46,783 nt of DNA from assembly GCA_035551475.1 (NCBI GenBank), contig DASZMX010000149.1, forward strand, positions 1 through 46,783, given 5' to 3'. Origin of the DNA: DASZMX01 sp035551475 (GTDB lineage Bacteria; Verrucomicrobiota; Verrucomicrobiia; Limisphaerales; Palsa-1400). Within the stretch, counting starts at the first letter, position 1. Each line of letters begins with the position of its first letter. Shown in pieces: positions 33,048 to 41,912 of this stretch. The position numbers and the translations under genes are program-made. The notes beneath the pieces were generated by a model that was given only the letters and a program-made list of their open reading frames with translations, searched no databases and was not told the DNA's origin.

Positions 33048-34273
33048 TCCAATTGTCTCAGAGCCGCAATGGCGCCTGCGCCGCGCCCCTCTCGGTGGCC
33101 GACATCGCAGGCGCGGCCCGCATCTTTCAGCCTGAGCCAGCGGCGGTCGAAACCCCGGAACCGCCCGCGCGCGACCATGCTTGCCTCGAGATTGCGATGG
33201 GGCCTCATCATCCCTCCACGCACGGCGTCTTTCGGATGGATGTGACGCTCGATGGCGAACGCGTGGTCAAGCTCAAGCCGGTGTTCGGCTATCTCCATCG
33301 CAACCACGAAAAAATCGCCGAGCAAAACAGCTACCTCGCGTTCATTCCTTACACCGACCGCTTGGATTACATCTGCGCGTTGACGAGCAACTGGGGGTAT
33401 GTGCTGACCGTCGAAAAACTGACCGGCCTGCAGGTTCCAGAACGGGCGGAATATATTCGCGTCATCGTCAGTGAATTGACGCGCCTGATCAATCATTCCT
33501 GCCTCGCGGGATTTCTCCTCCAGGACATGGGCGCGCTGGGCACGCCGCTGATGTACGCCTTTCGCGAACGTGAACATATTCTTGACCTGTTCGAGGCGCT
33601 CACCGGCTCGCGCATGATGCACAATTATCTGCGCTTCGGCGGGTGCCGCTGCGATCTGCCGTCCGGCTGGATCGAACGCGCCCAAAAAACCGTCGCCGCC
33701 TTCACCCCGTTTCTGGACGAGTTCGAGGCGCTGTTGACGGGCAACGAAATTATGCGCGCCCGCACCGAGGGCGTGGGAGTCCTGGCGGCGCCGCTGGCCG
33801 TCAGCGCCGGCGTCACCGGCCCCATGCTGCGGGCCAGCGGCGTCAATTATGATTTGCGCAAGGCCGATCCCTATGGGATTTACCCGCGCTTTTCCTTCAA
33901 TGTCCCGCTGGGCGCGCACGGGGATGTGTTTGACAGATATATGATCCGCATCCTCGAGATGCGGGAGTCCTTAAAAATCCTCGCCGCGGCGCTGCGCGAC
34001 ATTCCCGCGGGCCCGATCATCGATCCCAAGGCCAAACTTCGCAATCTCCGTCCCAAAGCCGGCGAAGCGTACGGCCGCATTGAATCGCCCAAGGGCGAAC
34101 TGGGTTTTTATCTCATCAGCGACGGCGGACCAACTCCGTATCGCTGCCGCATTCGCCCGCCGAGCTTAATCAACTTAACCATCCTCGAGGACATGTGCCT
34201 CGGGCAGACCGTGGCGGATGCCGTCGTCATTCTGGGCAGCGTCGACATTGTGCTCGGGGAGGTGGATCGCTAA
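33044..34273 (+). CDS. nuoD: Complex I subunit NuoD
   Basis: The 49-kDa-type subunit, which forms the quinone site with NuoB. In the 409 residues the quinone-binding His lies in MGPHHPSTHG and the Tyr in YTDRLDY, both intact. The hydrogenase-like [NiFe] cysteines are absent, as in true complex I. The first 43 or so residues are an extension unlike the family. The end IDIVLGEVDR (here VDIVLGEVDR) is typical. The stop and the nuoI start share bases (TAATG). Confidence 0.97.
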   Translation: MIQLSQSRNGACAAPLSVADIAGAARIFQPEPAAVETPEPPARDHACLEIAMGPHHPSTHGVFRMDVTLDGERVVKLKPVFGYLHRNHEKIAEQNSYLAFIPYTDRLDYICALTSNWGYVLTVEKLTGLQVPERAEYIRVIVSELTRLINHSCLAGFLLQDMGALGTPLMYAFREREHILDLFEALTGSRMMHNYLRFGGCRCDLPSGWIERAQKTVAAFTPFLDEFEALLTGNEIMRARTEGVGVLAAPLAVSAGVTGPMLRASGVNYDLRKADPYGIYPRFSFNVPLGAHGDVFDRYMIRILEMRESLKILAAALRDIPAGPIIDPKAKLRNLRPKAGEAYGRIESPKGELGFYLISDGGPTPYRCRIRPPSLINLTILEDMCLGQTVADAVVILGSVDIVLGEVDR

Positions 34274-34863
34274 TGAACGGCTGGGGCATCTTGCGCGGGA
34301 TGGCGGAGACGATGCGGAATTTCGCGGGCAGCTACCGCGATCCCGCCCGGCTCGCCACGATCCAATACCCGGAAGTGCGGCTGCCGGCGGTCGAAAACGC
34401 CCGCACCATTCCGTTTTTGGTTTTCGATGATAATCCCGCCACCGGCTTGCGTTGCACCGCCTGCACCATTTGCGAGCAGGAGTGCCCCGCCCAATGCATT
34501 TACATTGTCAAAGATACGGCCAAGAAGCCGGATTATCTGGGGAAGATGCAGTTGCAACCCCGGGTTTTCGATATCGACATCTCCGTTTGCATGGGCTGCG
34601 GCATTTGCGCGGAGGTCTGTCCATTTGATTCGATCCAGATGGACCAGGTCTTTGAGTTAAGCGCCAGCGAGCGGTTCTCCAGCCTGCTCCTGCATAAGGC
34701 GCAATTGGCCAAGCCGAACGAGCATTTCCGCCAGATTCATCCGGAGGAGGCCGCCGCCACAGATCAACGCCGCGAAGCGGAAAAACAAAAGGCCGAGGCG
34801 AAAAAGGCGCAAGCCGCCGCCGCCGCCAAAACCGCCGCGCCAGTCAGCGAGGGGCCGCGATGA
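34273..34863 (+). CDS. nuoI: Complex I subunit NuoI
   Basis: A ferredoxin-like subunit with clusters N6a and N6b, bound by CTACTICEQECP and CMGCGICAEVCP. From the ATG at 34273 it has 196 residues; the open frame reaches 34195 only inside nuoD. The last ~45 residues are an Ala/Lys/Glu-rich tail (KQKAEAKKAQAAAAAKTA) absent from E. coli NuoI. The gene lies before nuoH; the common order is H then I. In complexes lacking NuoEFG this subunit is exposed and could accept electrons from ferredoxin directly, which is inference here. Confidence 0.97.
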   Translation: MNGWGILRGMAETMRNFAGSYRDPARLATIQYPEVRLPAVENARTIPFLVFDDNPATGLRCTACTICEQECPAQCIYIVKDTAKKPDYLGKMQLQPRVFDIDISVCMGCGICAEVCPFDSIQMDQVFELSASERFSSLLLHKAQLAKPNEHFRQIHPEEAAATDQRREAEKQKAEAKKAQAAAAAKTAAPVSEGPR

Positions 34864-36050
34864 ATGGTTTCGACCAGATTTTTGTGACAATGGCTCATCG
34901 CCTGAGCGGCGCGGCTCCCGCGCCAGTTCAACCCATTATGCTGGCGGCGCTGATCATTGCCGCGCTCATGACCGCTTTCGGCAGTTGCTTCGCCCTGACA
35001 ACGATCATGGAGCGGAAAATCCTCGGCCGCATGCAGAACCGCCTCGGGCCCAACCGCGTCGGCCCGTGCGGATTGCTGCAACCGATGGCCGATGCCGTGA
35101 AAATGTTGATCAAAGAGGACCTTGTGCCGGACGCCGCGGACCGCACGCTGCACGCGCTTGCTCCCTTGGTGTTGACGGTTCCCATTTGGCTCGCGTTTGC
35201 CGTTTTGCCCTTCGGACGAAATATGGTGGCGGTGAATTTCGACGCGGGCATTTTGTTTTTCTTCGCCATCGGAGGCGCGTCCGAGTTGGCGGTCTTTATG
35301 GCCGGGTGGTCCAGCCAGAATAAATACTCGCTCATTGGCGCGATGCGCGGCATCGCCCAGATGATCAGCTACGAAGTTCCGCTCGTGCTTTCCACGGTGA
35401 CGGCGCTGATGATGGCCGGCTCGCTTTCGCTCGTGGCTATTGTTGACGCTCAATCAGGCTACGCGTTTGGCTGGCTGGCGCGGTGGCATGTTTTCACGCC
35501 CTGGGGCCTGGCTGGGTTCGGTTTGTTTTTGATCGCCGCCGCCGCGGAATCAAATCGCTCGCCGTTCGATCTGCCGGAAGGGGAGTCCGAAATCATCGCC
35601 GGATATTTGACGGAATATTCCGGCTTTAAATACGCGCTTTTTTTCCTCGGCGAATACCTTGGGCTTTTCGCCGTCACGGGTCTCGGCGTCACGCTGTTCC
35701 TCGGCGGCTGGCAGCCTCCCGTCAAGGCCCTCGCCGGCACGCCTTCGTGGTTTTGGTTTGCCGCCAAATTCGCCGCGTTGATATTCCTCTTCATCTGGGT
35801 GCGCGCCACGTTGCCGCGGCTGCGGCTCGATCAACTGTTGAATTTTTCCTGGCGCTTTCTGGTCCCGCTCGGGCTCGTCAATTTATTGGCGGCCGCCGTT
35901 TGGAGTTGGACGCGCCCATGGCAATTTCCCGGCTCTATGGGCGTCCGCTGGCTGATCGGCGGTTCTATTCTTGCCCTTTTTTATTGTTGGCTGGGACGCG
36001 GTTTGCGTCCCGACGCGCGGCCGGCCCGTCAATATCATTATGCCGCATGA
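34860..36050 (+). CDS. nuoH: Complex I subunit NuoH
   Basis: The membrane subunit that lines the quinone channel. In the 396 residues the family marks are MERKILGRMQNRLGPNRVGP, LIKEDLVP, ISYEVPLVLS, AAESNRSPFDLPEGESEIIAGYLTEY (acidic loop) and RATLPRLRLDQLL, with about eight helices. An N-terminal part of about 25 residues and a short C-terminal tail (LRPDARPARQYHYAA) are extra. It overlaps nuoI (ATGA) and nuoJ (11 bases). Confidence 0.98.
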   Translation: MNGFDQIFVTMAHRLSGAAPAPVQPIMLAALIIAALMTAFGSCFALTTIMERKILGRMQNRLGPNRVGPCGLLQPMADAVKMLIKEDLVPDAADRTLHALAPLVLTVPIWLAFAVLPFGRNMVAVNFDAGILFFFAIGGASELAVFMAGWSSQNKYSLIGAMRGIAQMISYEVPLVLSTVTALMMAGSLSLVAIVDAQSGYAFGWLARWHVFTPWGLAGFGLFLIAAAAESNRSPFDLPEGESEIIAGYLTEYSGFKYALFFLGEYLGLFAVTGLGVTLFLGGWQPPVKALAGTPSWFWFAAKFAALIFLFIWVRATLPRLRLDQLLNFSWRFLVPLGLVNLLAAAVWSWTRPWQFPGSMGVRWLIGGSILALFYCWLGRGLRPDARPARQYHYAA

Positions 36051-36591
36051 ACTGACATTTTTGCTGGTCGCGGGCGCCACTTTGGGCGCCGCGGTGGCCG
36101 CGATGGCCCTGCGCAACATTGTGCATTGCGCGCTCGCCGCCATCGGCGCCTTCGCGGGCTTGGCCGCTCTTTACCTGCAATTGAACGCGGAATTTGCCGG
36201 CTTTGCGCAAATCCTCGTCTATGTCGGCGCGGTTGCCATCCTCATCCTTTTTGCCGTGATGCTGACCCACGGGTCGGAGGCGTCCTCCTCCACCCGGGCG
36301 AGCGGATGGGCCGTCGCCGCGTTGCTCGGCCTTTGCCTCGCGCTGGGCGTTGGGCGCAGCCCCAGTCTGTGGCGCGATGCGAAGCCCGCGGCAGGCGCCT
36401 CGGCGCGGCAAATCGGCGGCGCGCTCGTGAGTGAATATATCGTGCCGCTCGAAACCGTCGGCCTTCTCCTGACCTCTGCGCTGCTCGGCGCCGTGACCAT
36501 CGCCCTGCGCGAAACTGAAACCAAAACCAGCGATCCCGGGATTCATGAGGAGCGCCCGCCGCGCGCCTCAGAAATGGTGAGCCGATCATGA
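36040..36591 (+). CDS. nuoJ: Complex I subunit NuoJ
   Basis: A 183-residue membrane subunit with about five helices. LNAEFAGFAQILVYVGAVAILILFAVML is the conserved TM3 region with the pi-bulge. From the ATG at 36040 it starts HELTFLLVAGATLGA; the frame is open to 35971 only within nuoH. The C-terminal part beyond about 165 is polar and variable. It overlaps nuoK by ATGA. Confidence 0.95.
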   Translation: MPHELTFLLVAGATLGAAVAAMALRNIVHCALAAIGAFAGLAALYLQLNAEFAGFAQILVYVGAVAILILFAVMLTHGSEASSSTRASGWAVAALLGLCLALGVGRSPSLWRDAKPAAGASARQIGGALVSEYIVPLETVGLLLTSALLGAVTIALRETETKTSDPGIHEERPPRASEMVSRS

Positions 36592-36902
36592 ACGCGCCTT
36601 TAGCCCAATACTTGATTTTTTCCGCCCTGCTTTTCACGGTGGGTTTTGCGGGCGCGTTGGTGCGGCGGAACGCGATCCTGGCGCTGGTCGGAATCGAAAT
36701 CATGCTCAACGCCGCGAATTTAAATTTCATCGCCTTCTGGCGTTTTGGCCCTCATCCCGAGGCGCTGACCGGGGTCATGTTCGTCATTTTCTCCATTGCC
36801 GTCGCGGCCGCGGAAGCCGCCGTGGGGCTGGCGCTGGTGATTGCGATTTATCGGCATCGGCGCACCGCGCAAGCGCCGCAATTCAACTCGTTGCGAGGAT
36901 AA
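36588..36902 (+). CDS. nuoK: Complex I subunit NuoK
   Basis: A 104-residue subunit with three helices. The two glutamates of the proton path are in VGIEIMLNAANLNF and AAAEAAVGLALVIAIYR, both present. It stops directly before the nuoL ATG with no gap. Confidence 0.97.
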   Translation: MNAPLAQYLIFSALLFTVGFAGALVRRNAILALVGIEIMLNAANLNFIAFWRFGPHPEALTGVMFVIFSIAVAAAEAAVGLALVIAIYRHRRTAQAPQFNSLRG

Positions 36903-38906
36903 ATGGACTTCATCGTCAAATATATTTGGGGGGCGCCGCTCATGCCCCTGGCCGCTGCCGGCGTGACGGCCCTATTGCCGCGCGCCCGCCGGCGTTGGGC
37001 CGCGGGGCTGGCGATTGGCTCCATGGCGTTTTCGTTTCTGCTGTCGCTGGCGGCATTCACGGCGACGCTCAGTCACGCCGGCCACGCGGCGCGCGCCACG
37101 CTTAATTTTCGCTGGTTCGATTTTGGCGCGAGCTCGGTCCAATTGGGTTTTGTCATCGATCCCCTCAGCGCGGTCATGCTCGTCATGGTGACGTTCGTCA
37201 GCCTGTTGGTTTTTATCTATAGCGTGGGCTACATGGCGCACGACGAGAATTTCACGCGTTTCTTTTGTTTCCTGGCCTTGTTTGCGTCGGCCATGCTGGG
37301 CCTGATCCTGGCCAACAGTCTGCTGCTGTTTTTCATGTGCTGGGAATTGGTGGGGCTGGCCTCTTACCTCCTGATTGGTTTCTGGTATCGTAAACCGGCG
37401 GCCGCCGCCGCGGCGAAAAAGGCGTTTATCACGACGCGCCTGGGCGACCTGGGATTTTTGCTGGGAATTCTTCTCCTCTACGCCCGCGCCGGCACGCTCC
37501 TGTTTTATGACGCCGGGCACGGCTGCCTGGAGCAGGCGGCCATCACCCGATTGTTGACTCAAGGGCTGATGGGCGGCCTGGCCGTTTCCACTGTCATCTC
37601 GCTCCTGATCTTTTGCGGCGCCATCGGGAAATCCGGCCAGGTTCCGTTGCATGTTTGGCTGCCGGACGCGATGGAGGGGCCGACGCCCGTCAGCGCCTTG
37701 ATCCACGCGGCGACCATGGTGGCGGCGGGAGTTTTTCTGGTGGCGCGAATGTATCCCTTGATGAGCGCGACGCTCCTGCCGGGGACGCCCTCGGCCGCGC
37801 TGCAAGTGGTCACCTGGATCGGCGCGCTCACCGCCGTCTTTGGGGCGAGCCTGGCCGTCGCGCAAAATGACATTAAGCGCATCCTCGCGTATTCCACCGT
37901 TTCGCAATTGGGCTACATGATGATGGGATTGGGCGTGGGCGGTGTGGCGGTGGGCATGTTCCATTTGCTCTGCCATGCCTTCTTCAAAGCGCTGCTTTTT
38001 TTGGGCGCCGGCTCGGTCATCCATGGCTGCGCCGAAGAACAGGACATCCGCCAAATGGGCGGCTTATCCAAAACCATGCCCGTGACTTTCGTGGCCTACG
38101 CCATTGGCATGCTGTCCCTCTCGGGAGTCCCGCTGCTTTTCTCCGGCTTCTGGAGCAAAGACGCCATTCTGCATGCGGCGCGGCATTGGCCAATTTCCCA
38201 AACGCCGTTTCTGCTTGGCCTGATAGGCGCGGTTCTGACCGCGTTTTATATGACACGCCAGGTCAGCCTCGTCTTCCTGGGAGCGACCCGCTCTGAGGCC
38301 GCCGGGCAGGCGCACGAAAGTCCATTGGTGATGACGGTTCCGTTAATGCTGCTCGCGGCGTGCAGCGTCCTGGCCGGTTTCGTCGGGACTCCGGCGTGGC
38401 CGTGGTTTGATTCCTATTTGCTGGGCGAGAACGCCACCTTCGATCTCGCCCGGTTTTCCCTCGATCACCAGTTGTCGCTCATGTTCCTCTCCACCGGATT
38501 GGTCGCCGGCGCGATCGGATGCGGCGCGTGGCTTTACGCCCGGCGCCGCGCCAGTGATCCGGCGGAAATCAATTTACTCATCCGGAAATTTTACATCGAT
38601 GAATTCTATGCGGCGACAGTCCTGCGTCTAAACGCCTGCTTCGCCCAACTTTCCGATTGGCTCGATCGCGTCCTGTGGCAAGGCGTGACTCATGCGCTGG
38701 CGGCCTGCGTGCAATTTCTGGCCTTGGTGGACCGGGGCGCCGACGACCTTTTGATCAACGGCGGATTTGATCGCGCCACAGACCTGCTTCGCGCGGGCGG
38801 AGGCCTGGCTTCGCGCGGGCAAAACGGCCAAATCCAGCGCTACTTCCGCGTGCTCGGGTTCGTGGTCGCTGTCATCGCGGCCCTGCTTATTTGGGAGGTG
38901 TCATGA
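36903..38906 (+). CDS. nuoL: Complex I subunit NuoL with lengthened lateral helix
   Basis: The distal antiporter-like pump, 667 residues. Key residues are present: Glu in MCWELVGLASY, Lys in GKSGQVPLHVWLPDAMEGPTP, Lys in NDIKRILAYSTVSQLGYM. At the C-terminus the stretch from DEFYAAT to QRYF (about 566-648) corresponds to the long lateral helix lying along the membrane arm. It has about 83 residues against about 53 in E. coli NuoL as I recall it, so roughly 30 extra. A longer helix is what a fourth pump subunit would require, and a second nuoM follows. The stop overlaps nuoM (ATGA). Confidence 0.97.
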   Translation: MDFIVKYIWGAPLMPLAAAGVTALLPRARRRWAAGLAIGSMAFSFLLSLAAFTATLSHAGHAARATLNFRWFDFGASSVQLGFVIDPLSAVMLVMVTFVSLLVFIYSVGYMAHDENFTRFFCFLALFASAMLGLILANSLLLFFMCWELVGLASYLLIGFWYRKPAAAAAAKKAFITTRLGDLGFLLGILLLYARAGTLLFYDAGHGCLEQAAITRLLTQGLMGGLAVSTVISLLIFCGAIGKSGQVPLHVWLPDAMEGPTPVSALIHAATMVAAGVFLVARMYPLMSATLLPGTPSAALQVVTWIGALTAVFGASLAVAQNDIKRILAYSTVSQLGYMMMGLGVGGVAVGMFHLLCHAFFKALLFLGAGSVIHGCAEEQDIRQMGGLSKTMPVTFVAYAIGMLSLSGVPLLFSGFWSKDAILHAARHWPISQTPFLLGLIGAVLTAFYMTRQVSLVFLGATRSEAAGQAHESPLVMTVPLMLLAACSVLAGFVGTPAWPWFDSYLLGENATFDLARFSLDHQLSLMFLSTGLVAGAIGCGAWLYARRRASDPAEINLLIRKFYIDEFYAATVLRLNACFAQLSDWLDRVLWQGVTHALAACVQFLALVDRGADDLLINGGFDRATDLLRAGGGLASRGQNGQIQRYFRVLGFVVAVIAALLIWEVS

Positions 38907-40420
38907 CCACATTGCCGCTTTTAACGGGTCTGATCGCGCTGCCGCTGGCGGGAGGGATTGCCCTGCTGTTGACCAAGCCCGCCCAGGAAAAACTGGCGCG
39001 CGCCATCGGTCTGGCCACCAGCCTGCTTGCTTTACTTATTGTCGGCGTGATTTGGAGCGGCTTCGACCGCACGAGCGGCGGGATGCAATGGGTGGAACAG
39101 GCCGCGTGGGCGCCGTCGATTGGCATCGAATATCATTTGGGCGTCGATGGAATCAGCTTGTTGATGTTGTTATTGACTACCTTGCTCGTGCCGTTTTCGC
39201 TCCTGGCCTCGTGGAAAATCTCACGTCAGCCCAAACTGTATTTCGCGCTGACGCTTTTTCTGGAGAGCGGCCTGTTGGGGACGTTTACGGCGTTGAACTT
39301 CATTCACTGGTTCCTTTTTTGGGAGTTGAGCCTGATTCCCGCCTTCTTTCTCATCAAGATTTGGGGCGGCCCGAAAGCCGGCGCCGCGGCCTTTCAATTT
39401 TTCCTTTATACCATGGTCGGCAGTGTCGCGCTCCTGGTGGCGTTTTTGGCCATCTACGCCGCCACGAACACCTTTGATTTCGGCCAACTGGCGGGCCTGG
39501 CCGCGCACGGGGAAATTTTTGGCGCCCATCAGCGTCTCGCCGGGGCCATTTTTCTGGCGGCCTTGCTGGGATTCGCGGTGAAGGTTCCATTGCTGCCGTT
39601 TCATTCCTGGCTGCCCGCGGCCTATGCCGAGGCCCCGACGGGCGCCTCCATGTTATTGACAGGGGCAATGTCGAAAATGGGCGTTTATGGGTTTTTGCGG
39701 ATTCTGCTGCCAATTTTCCCGGAACAAATGCGCGCCGCGCAAACCCCGCTGCTTTGGCTTGCGGTGGCGACAATTGTGTTTCCGGCCGCCGCCGCTTTCG
39801 CGCAACGCGACCTCAAGCGCATGGTCGCTTATTCGTCCATCAATCACCTGGGTTATTGCTTGCTGGGCATCATCGCCGCGACGCGTTTGACGCCGGGGGG
39901 AATGGATTTCACCAACGAAAAGGCGGCGGCGCTAAACGGCGTCGTGCTGCAAATGTTCAGCCACGGTTTGACGGCGGCCGCGCTGTTTTATTTCGTCGGC
40001 CTCATTGAAGAGCGCGCCGGCGGCTTGCGTTGCTTGCACGATTTTGGCGGCTTGCGCCAGGTCGCGCCCGTTTTTTGCGGGCTTATGGGGATCACGGTTT
40101 TCGCCTCGCTCGGGCTGCCCGGCCTGGGCGGATTTGTCGGCGAATTTTTGATTTTCAAAGGCGCTCTGCCGCTGGCGTCCTGGGCCGCGGCCATTGCGAC
40201 TCTGGGGTTGCTCTTCACGGCGATCTTCCTCTTGACAATTTTGCAGCGCGTCTTCGCCGGGCCGCTCCCCGGAAAATGGAGTCATTGGCGGGATTTGTCG
40301 GCCGCCGAACGCTGGTGCGTCGCGCCGGTGATCGGGTTGATTTTCATTTTGGGCATCCTGCCTCAGGCCGTGTTGGACGTGACCAACCCGACCGTCCTGC
40401 ATCTCCTGCAACAATTTTAA
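38903..40420 (+). CDS. nuoM: Complex I subunit NuoM, copy 1
   Basis: An antiporter-like pump of 505 residues. The start at 38903 has GGAGGT five bases upstream. The proton-path residues are all present: Glu in LFWELSLIPAFFLIKIWG, Lys227 in FAVKVPLLPFHSWLP, Lys in GAMSKMGVYGFLR, Glu in GGFVGEFLIF. It is followed after one base by a second NuoM-type gene, so the complex has four large antiporter-type subunits. Confidence 0.96.
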   Translation: MTTLPLLTGLIALPLAGGIALLLTKPAQEKLARAIGLATSLLALLIVGVIWSGFDRTSGGMQWVEQAAWAPSIGIEYHLGVDGISLLMLLLTTLLVPFSLLASWKISRQPKLYFALTLFLESGLLGTFTALNFIHWFLFWELSLIPAFFLIKIWGGPKAGAAAFQFFLYTMVGSVALLVAFLAIYAATNTFDFGQLAGLAAHGEIFGAHQRLAGAIFLAALLGFAVKVPLLPFHSWLPAAYAEAPTGASMLLTGAMSKMGVYGFLRILLPIFPEQMRAAQTPLLWLAVATIVFPAAAAFAQRDLKRMVAYSSINHLGYCLLGIIAATRLTPGGMDFTNEKAAALNGVVLQMFSHGLTAAALFYFVGLIEERAGGLRCLHDFGGLRQVAPVFCGLMGITVFASLGLPGLGGFVGEFLIFKGALPLASWAAAIATLGLLFTAIFLLTILQRVFAGPLPGKWSHWRDLSAAERWCVAPVIGLIFILGILPQAVLDVTNPTVLHLLQQF

Positions 40421-40421
40421 T

Positions 40422-41912
40422 ATGATGCTCGCCGGGACCATTTATCTTTCGTTTTTCGGCGCGGCGGCGCTGATGCTTCTGCCCGCGCGCCAGGCGCGGT
40501 GCGCGCGGCCGCTCGCGCTGCTCACCGCCCTCGGCGGATTGGCTTGCGCCCTTGCCGCCCTGGTCGGGCGCTGGAGCCAAATTGAGCCGGGCGCCTTGCG
40601 CGACATCACCAATGCGCCGTGGATCGGCGAGCTGGGCATCCGGTTCCACCTCGCCGCCGACGGGATCAGCCTGACGCTCGTTCTCTTGACCGGCATCGCG
40701 GCGGTGACAGGCATTTTGTTTTCCTGGAATATCGAAACTCGTCCCCGGGAATTTTTCGCGTTGTATATGGCGTTGATCGGAGGCGTTTACGGCGTGTTTC
40801 TCAGCTTCGATTTGTTCCTGCTTTTTGTCTTCTACGAAATCGCGATCATCCCGAAATACTTCCTGATCGCCATCTGGGGCTCGACGCGCCGCGAATACGG
40901 AGCGATGAAGCTGGCGCTCTATTCCTTTGCGGGCAGCGCGATGGTGCTGGTTGGATTGATTGCGGCTTACGTCGTGGCGGGCGCCAAGACGTTTGATTTG
41001 GTGGAATTGGCGAAGTATCCGTTTCCGGCGGAATTTCAAAGCTGGGCGTTTCTCCTCGTGTTCGTGGGCTTTGCCATTTTGGCCGGTCTGTGGCCGTTTC
41101 ACACCTGGGCTCCCACCGGCCACGTCGCCGCCCCCACCGGGGCCTCCATGCTGCTGGCCGGCGTTGTGATGAAATTGGGCGCTTACGGGGCGTTGCGCGT
41201 CGCCATGACGCTTTTCCCCCTCGGTCTCCATCGCTGGCAACATCTCATCGCGGCGCTGGCCGTGGTGGGCATCGTCTATGGCGCGGCTGTGGCGTTGACG
41301 CAACGCGATTTCAAATTCGTCATCGGCTATTCCAGCGTGAGCCACATGGGTTTCGTCCTGTTGGGATTAATGACTCTGACGCAAATCGGATTGACCGGCG
41401 CGACCCTGCAAATGTTTTCCCACGGAATTATCGCCGGGCTGCTCTTTGCGGTGGTGGGGCGGATGATCTACGACCGCGCGCATACGCGCGATCTGAACGA
41501 GTTGGGGGCCTTCCGTCTCGGCAAGGCCATGCCTTTTGCGGCGATCGTGTTCGTGCTCGCGGCGTCGGCTTCCATGGGGCTGCCCGGCTTCAGCGGATTC
41601 ATTGCGGAAATGCAAACGCTGATCGGCGCCTGGCGGGTGTTCCCGGGATTAACCGTCCTGGCGGCCGTGGGCATCCTCATCGGCGTCGCCTTCCTCTGGC
41701 GGGCGCAAACCAAAGCGTTTTTCCCCGAGGGGGGATCGCCCGCGCCGGGAACTCACCTCGCGGCGATTACGCTCCCGGAAAAAATCGGCGCACTAACGCT
41801 GTTGAGCACAACGATTCTGATCGGCTTGTATCCACGTTTGCTCTTGGACTTGATCGCATCCGCCTTCCAATCACCGCTCATGCAACCCATCTGGAAAGGA
41901 ACGCTGTCCTAA
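40422..41912 (+). CDS. nuoM: Complex I subunit NuoM, copy 2, lacking the TM7 lysine
   Basis: A second NuoM-type subunit of 496 residues, divergent from copy 1. Glu139 in FYEIAIIPKYFLIAIWG, Lys251 in GVVMKLGAYGALR and Glu in SGFIAEMQTL are present. The segment that reads FAVKVPLLPFH in copy 1 reads FAILAGLWPFH here, so the conserved TM7 lysine is Leu220, and HVEAPT-type sequence is HVAAPTG. The lysine is central to proton transfer in known antiporter-like subunits, so this copy may pump differently or act as a spacer. TAATG joins it to nuoN. Confidence 0.95.
   Translation: MMLAGTIYLSFFGAAALMLLPARQARCARPLALLTALGGLACALAALVGRWSQIEPGALRDITNAPWIGELGIRFHLAADGISLTLVLLTGIAAVTGILFSWNIETRPREFFALYMALIGGVYGVFLSFDLFLLFVFYEIAIIPKYFLIAIWGSTRREYGAMKLALYSFAGSAMVLVGLIAAYVVAGAKTFDLVELAKYPFPAEFQSWAFLLVFVGFAILAGLWPFHTWAPTGHVAAPTGASMLLAGVVMKLGAYGALRVAMTLFPLGLHRWQHLIAALAVVGIVYGAAVALTQRDFKFVIGYSSVSHMGFVLLGLMTLTQIGLTGATLQMFSHGIIAGLLFAVVGRMIYDRAHTRDLNELGAFRLGKAMPFAAIVFVLAASASMGLPGFSGFIAEMQTLIGAWRVFPGLTVLAAVGILIGVAFLWRAQTKAFFPEGGSPAPGTHLAAITLPEKIGALTLLSTTILIGLYPRLLLDLIASAFQSPLMQPIWKGTLS

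Noticed and set aside
41090..41911. Long upstream extension of nuoN
   Set aside because: It reads an Arg/Gly-rich shadow frame inside the second nuoM gene; the true NuoN fold begins at 41912.
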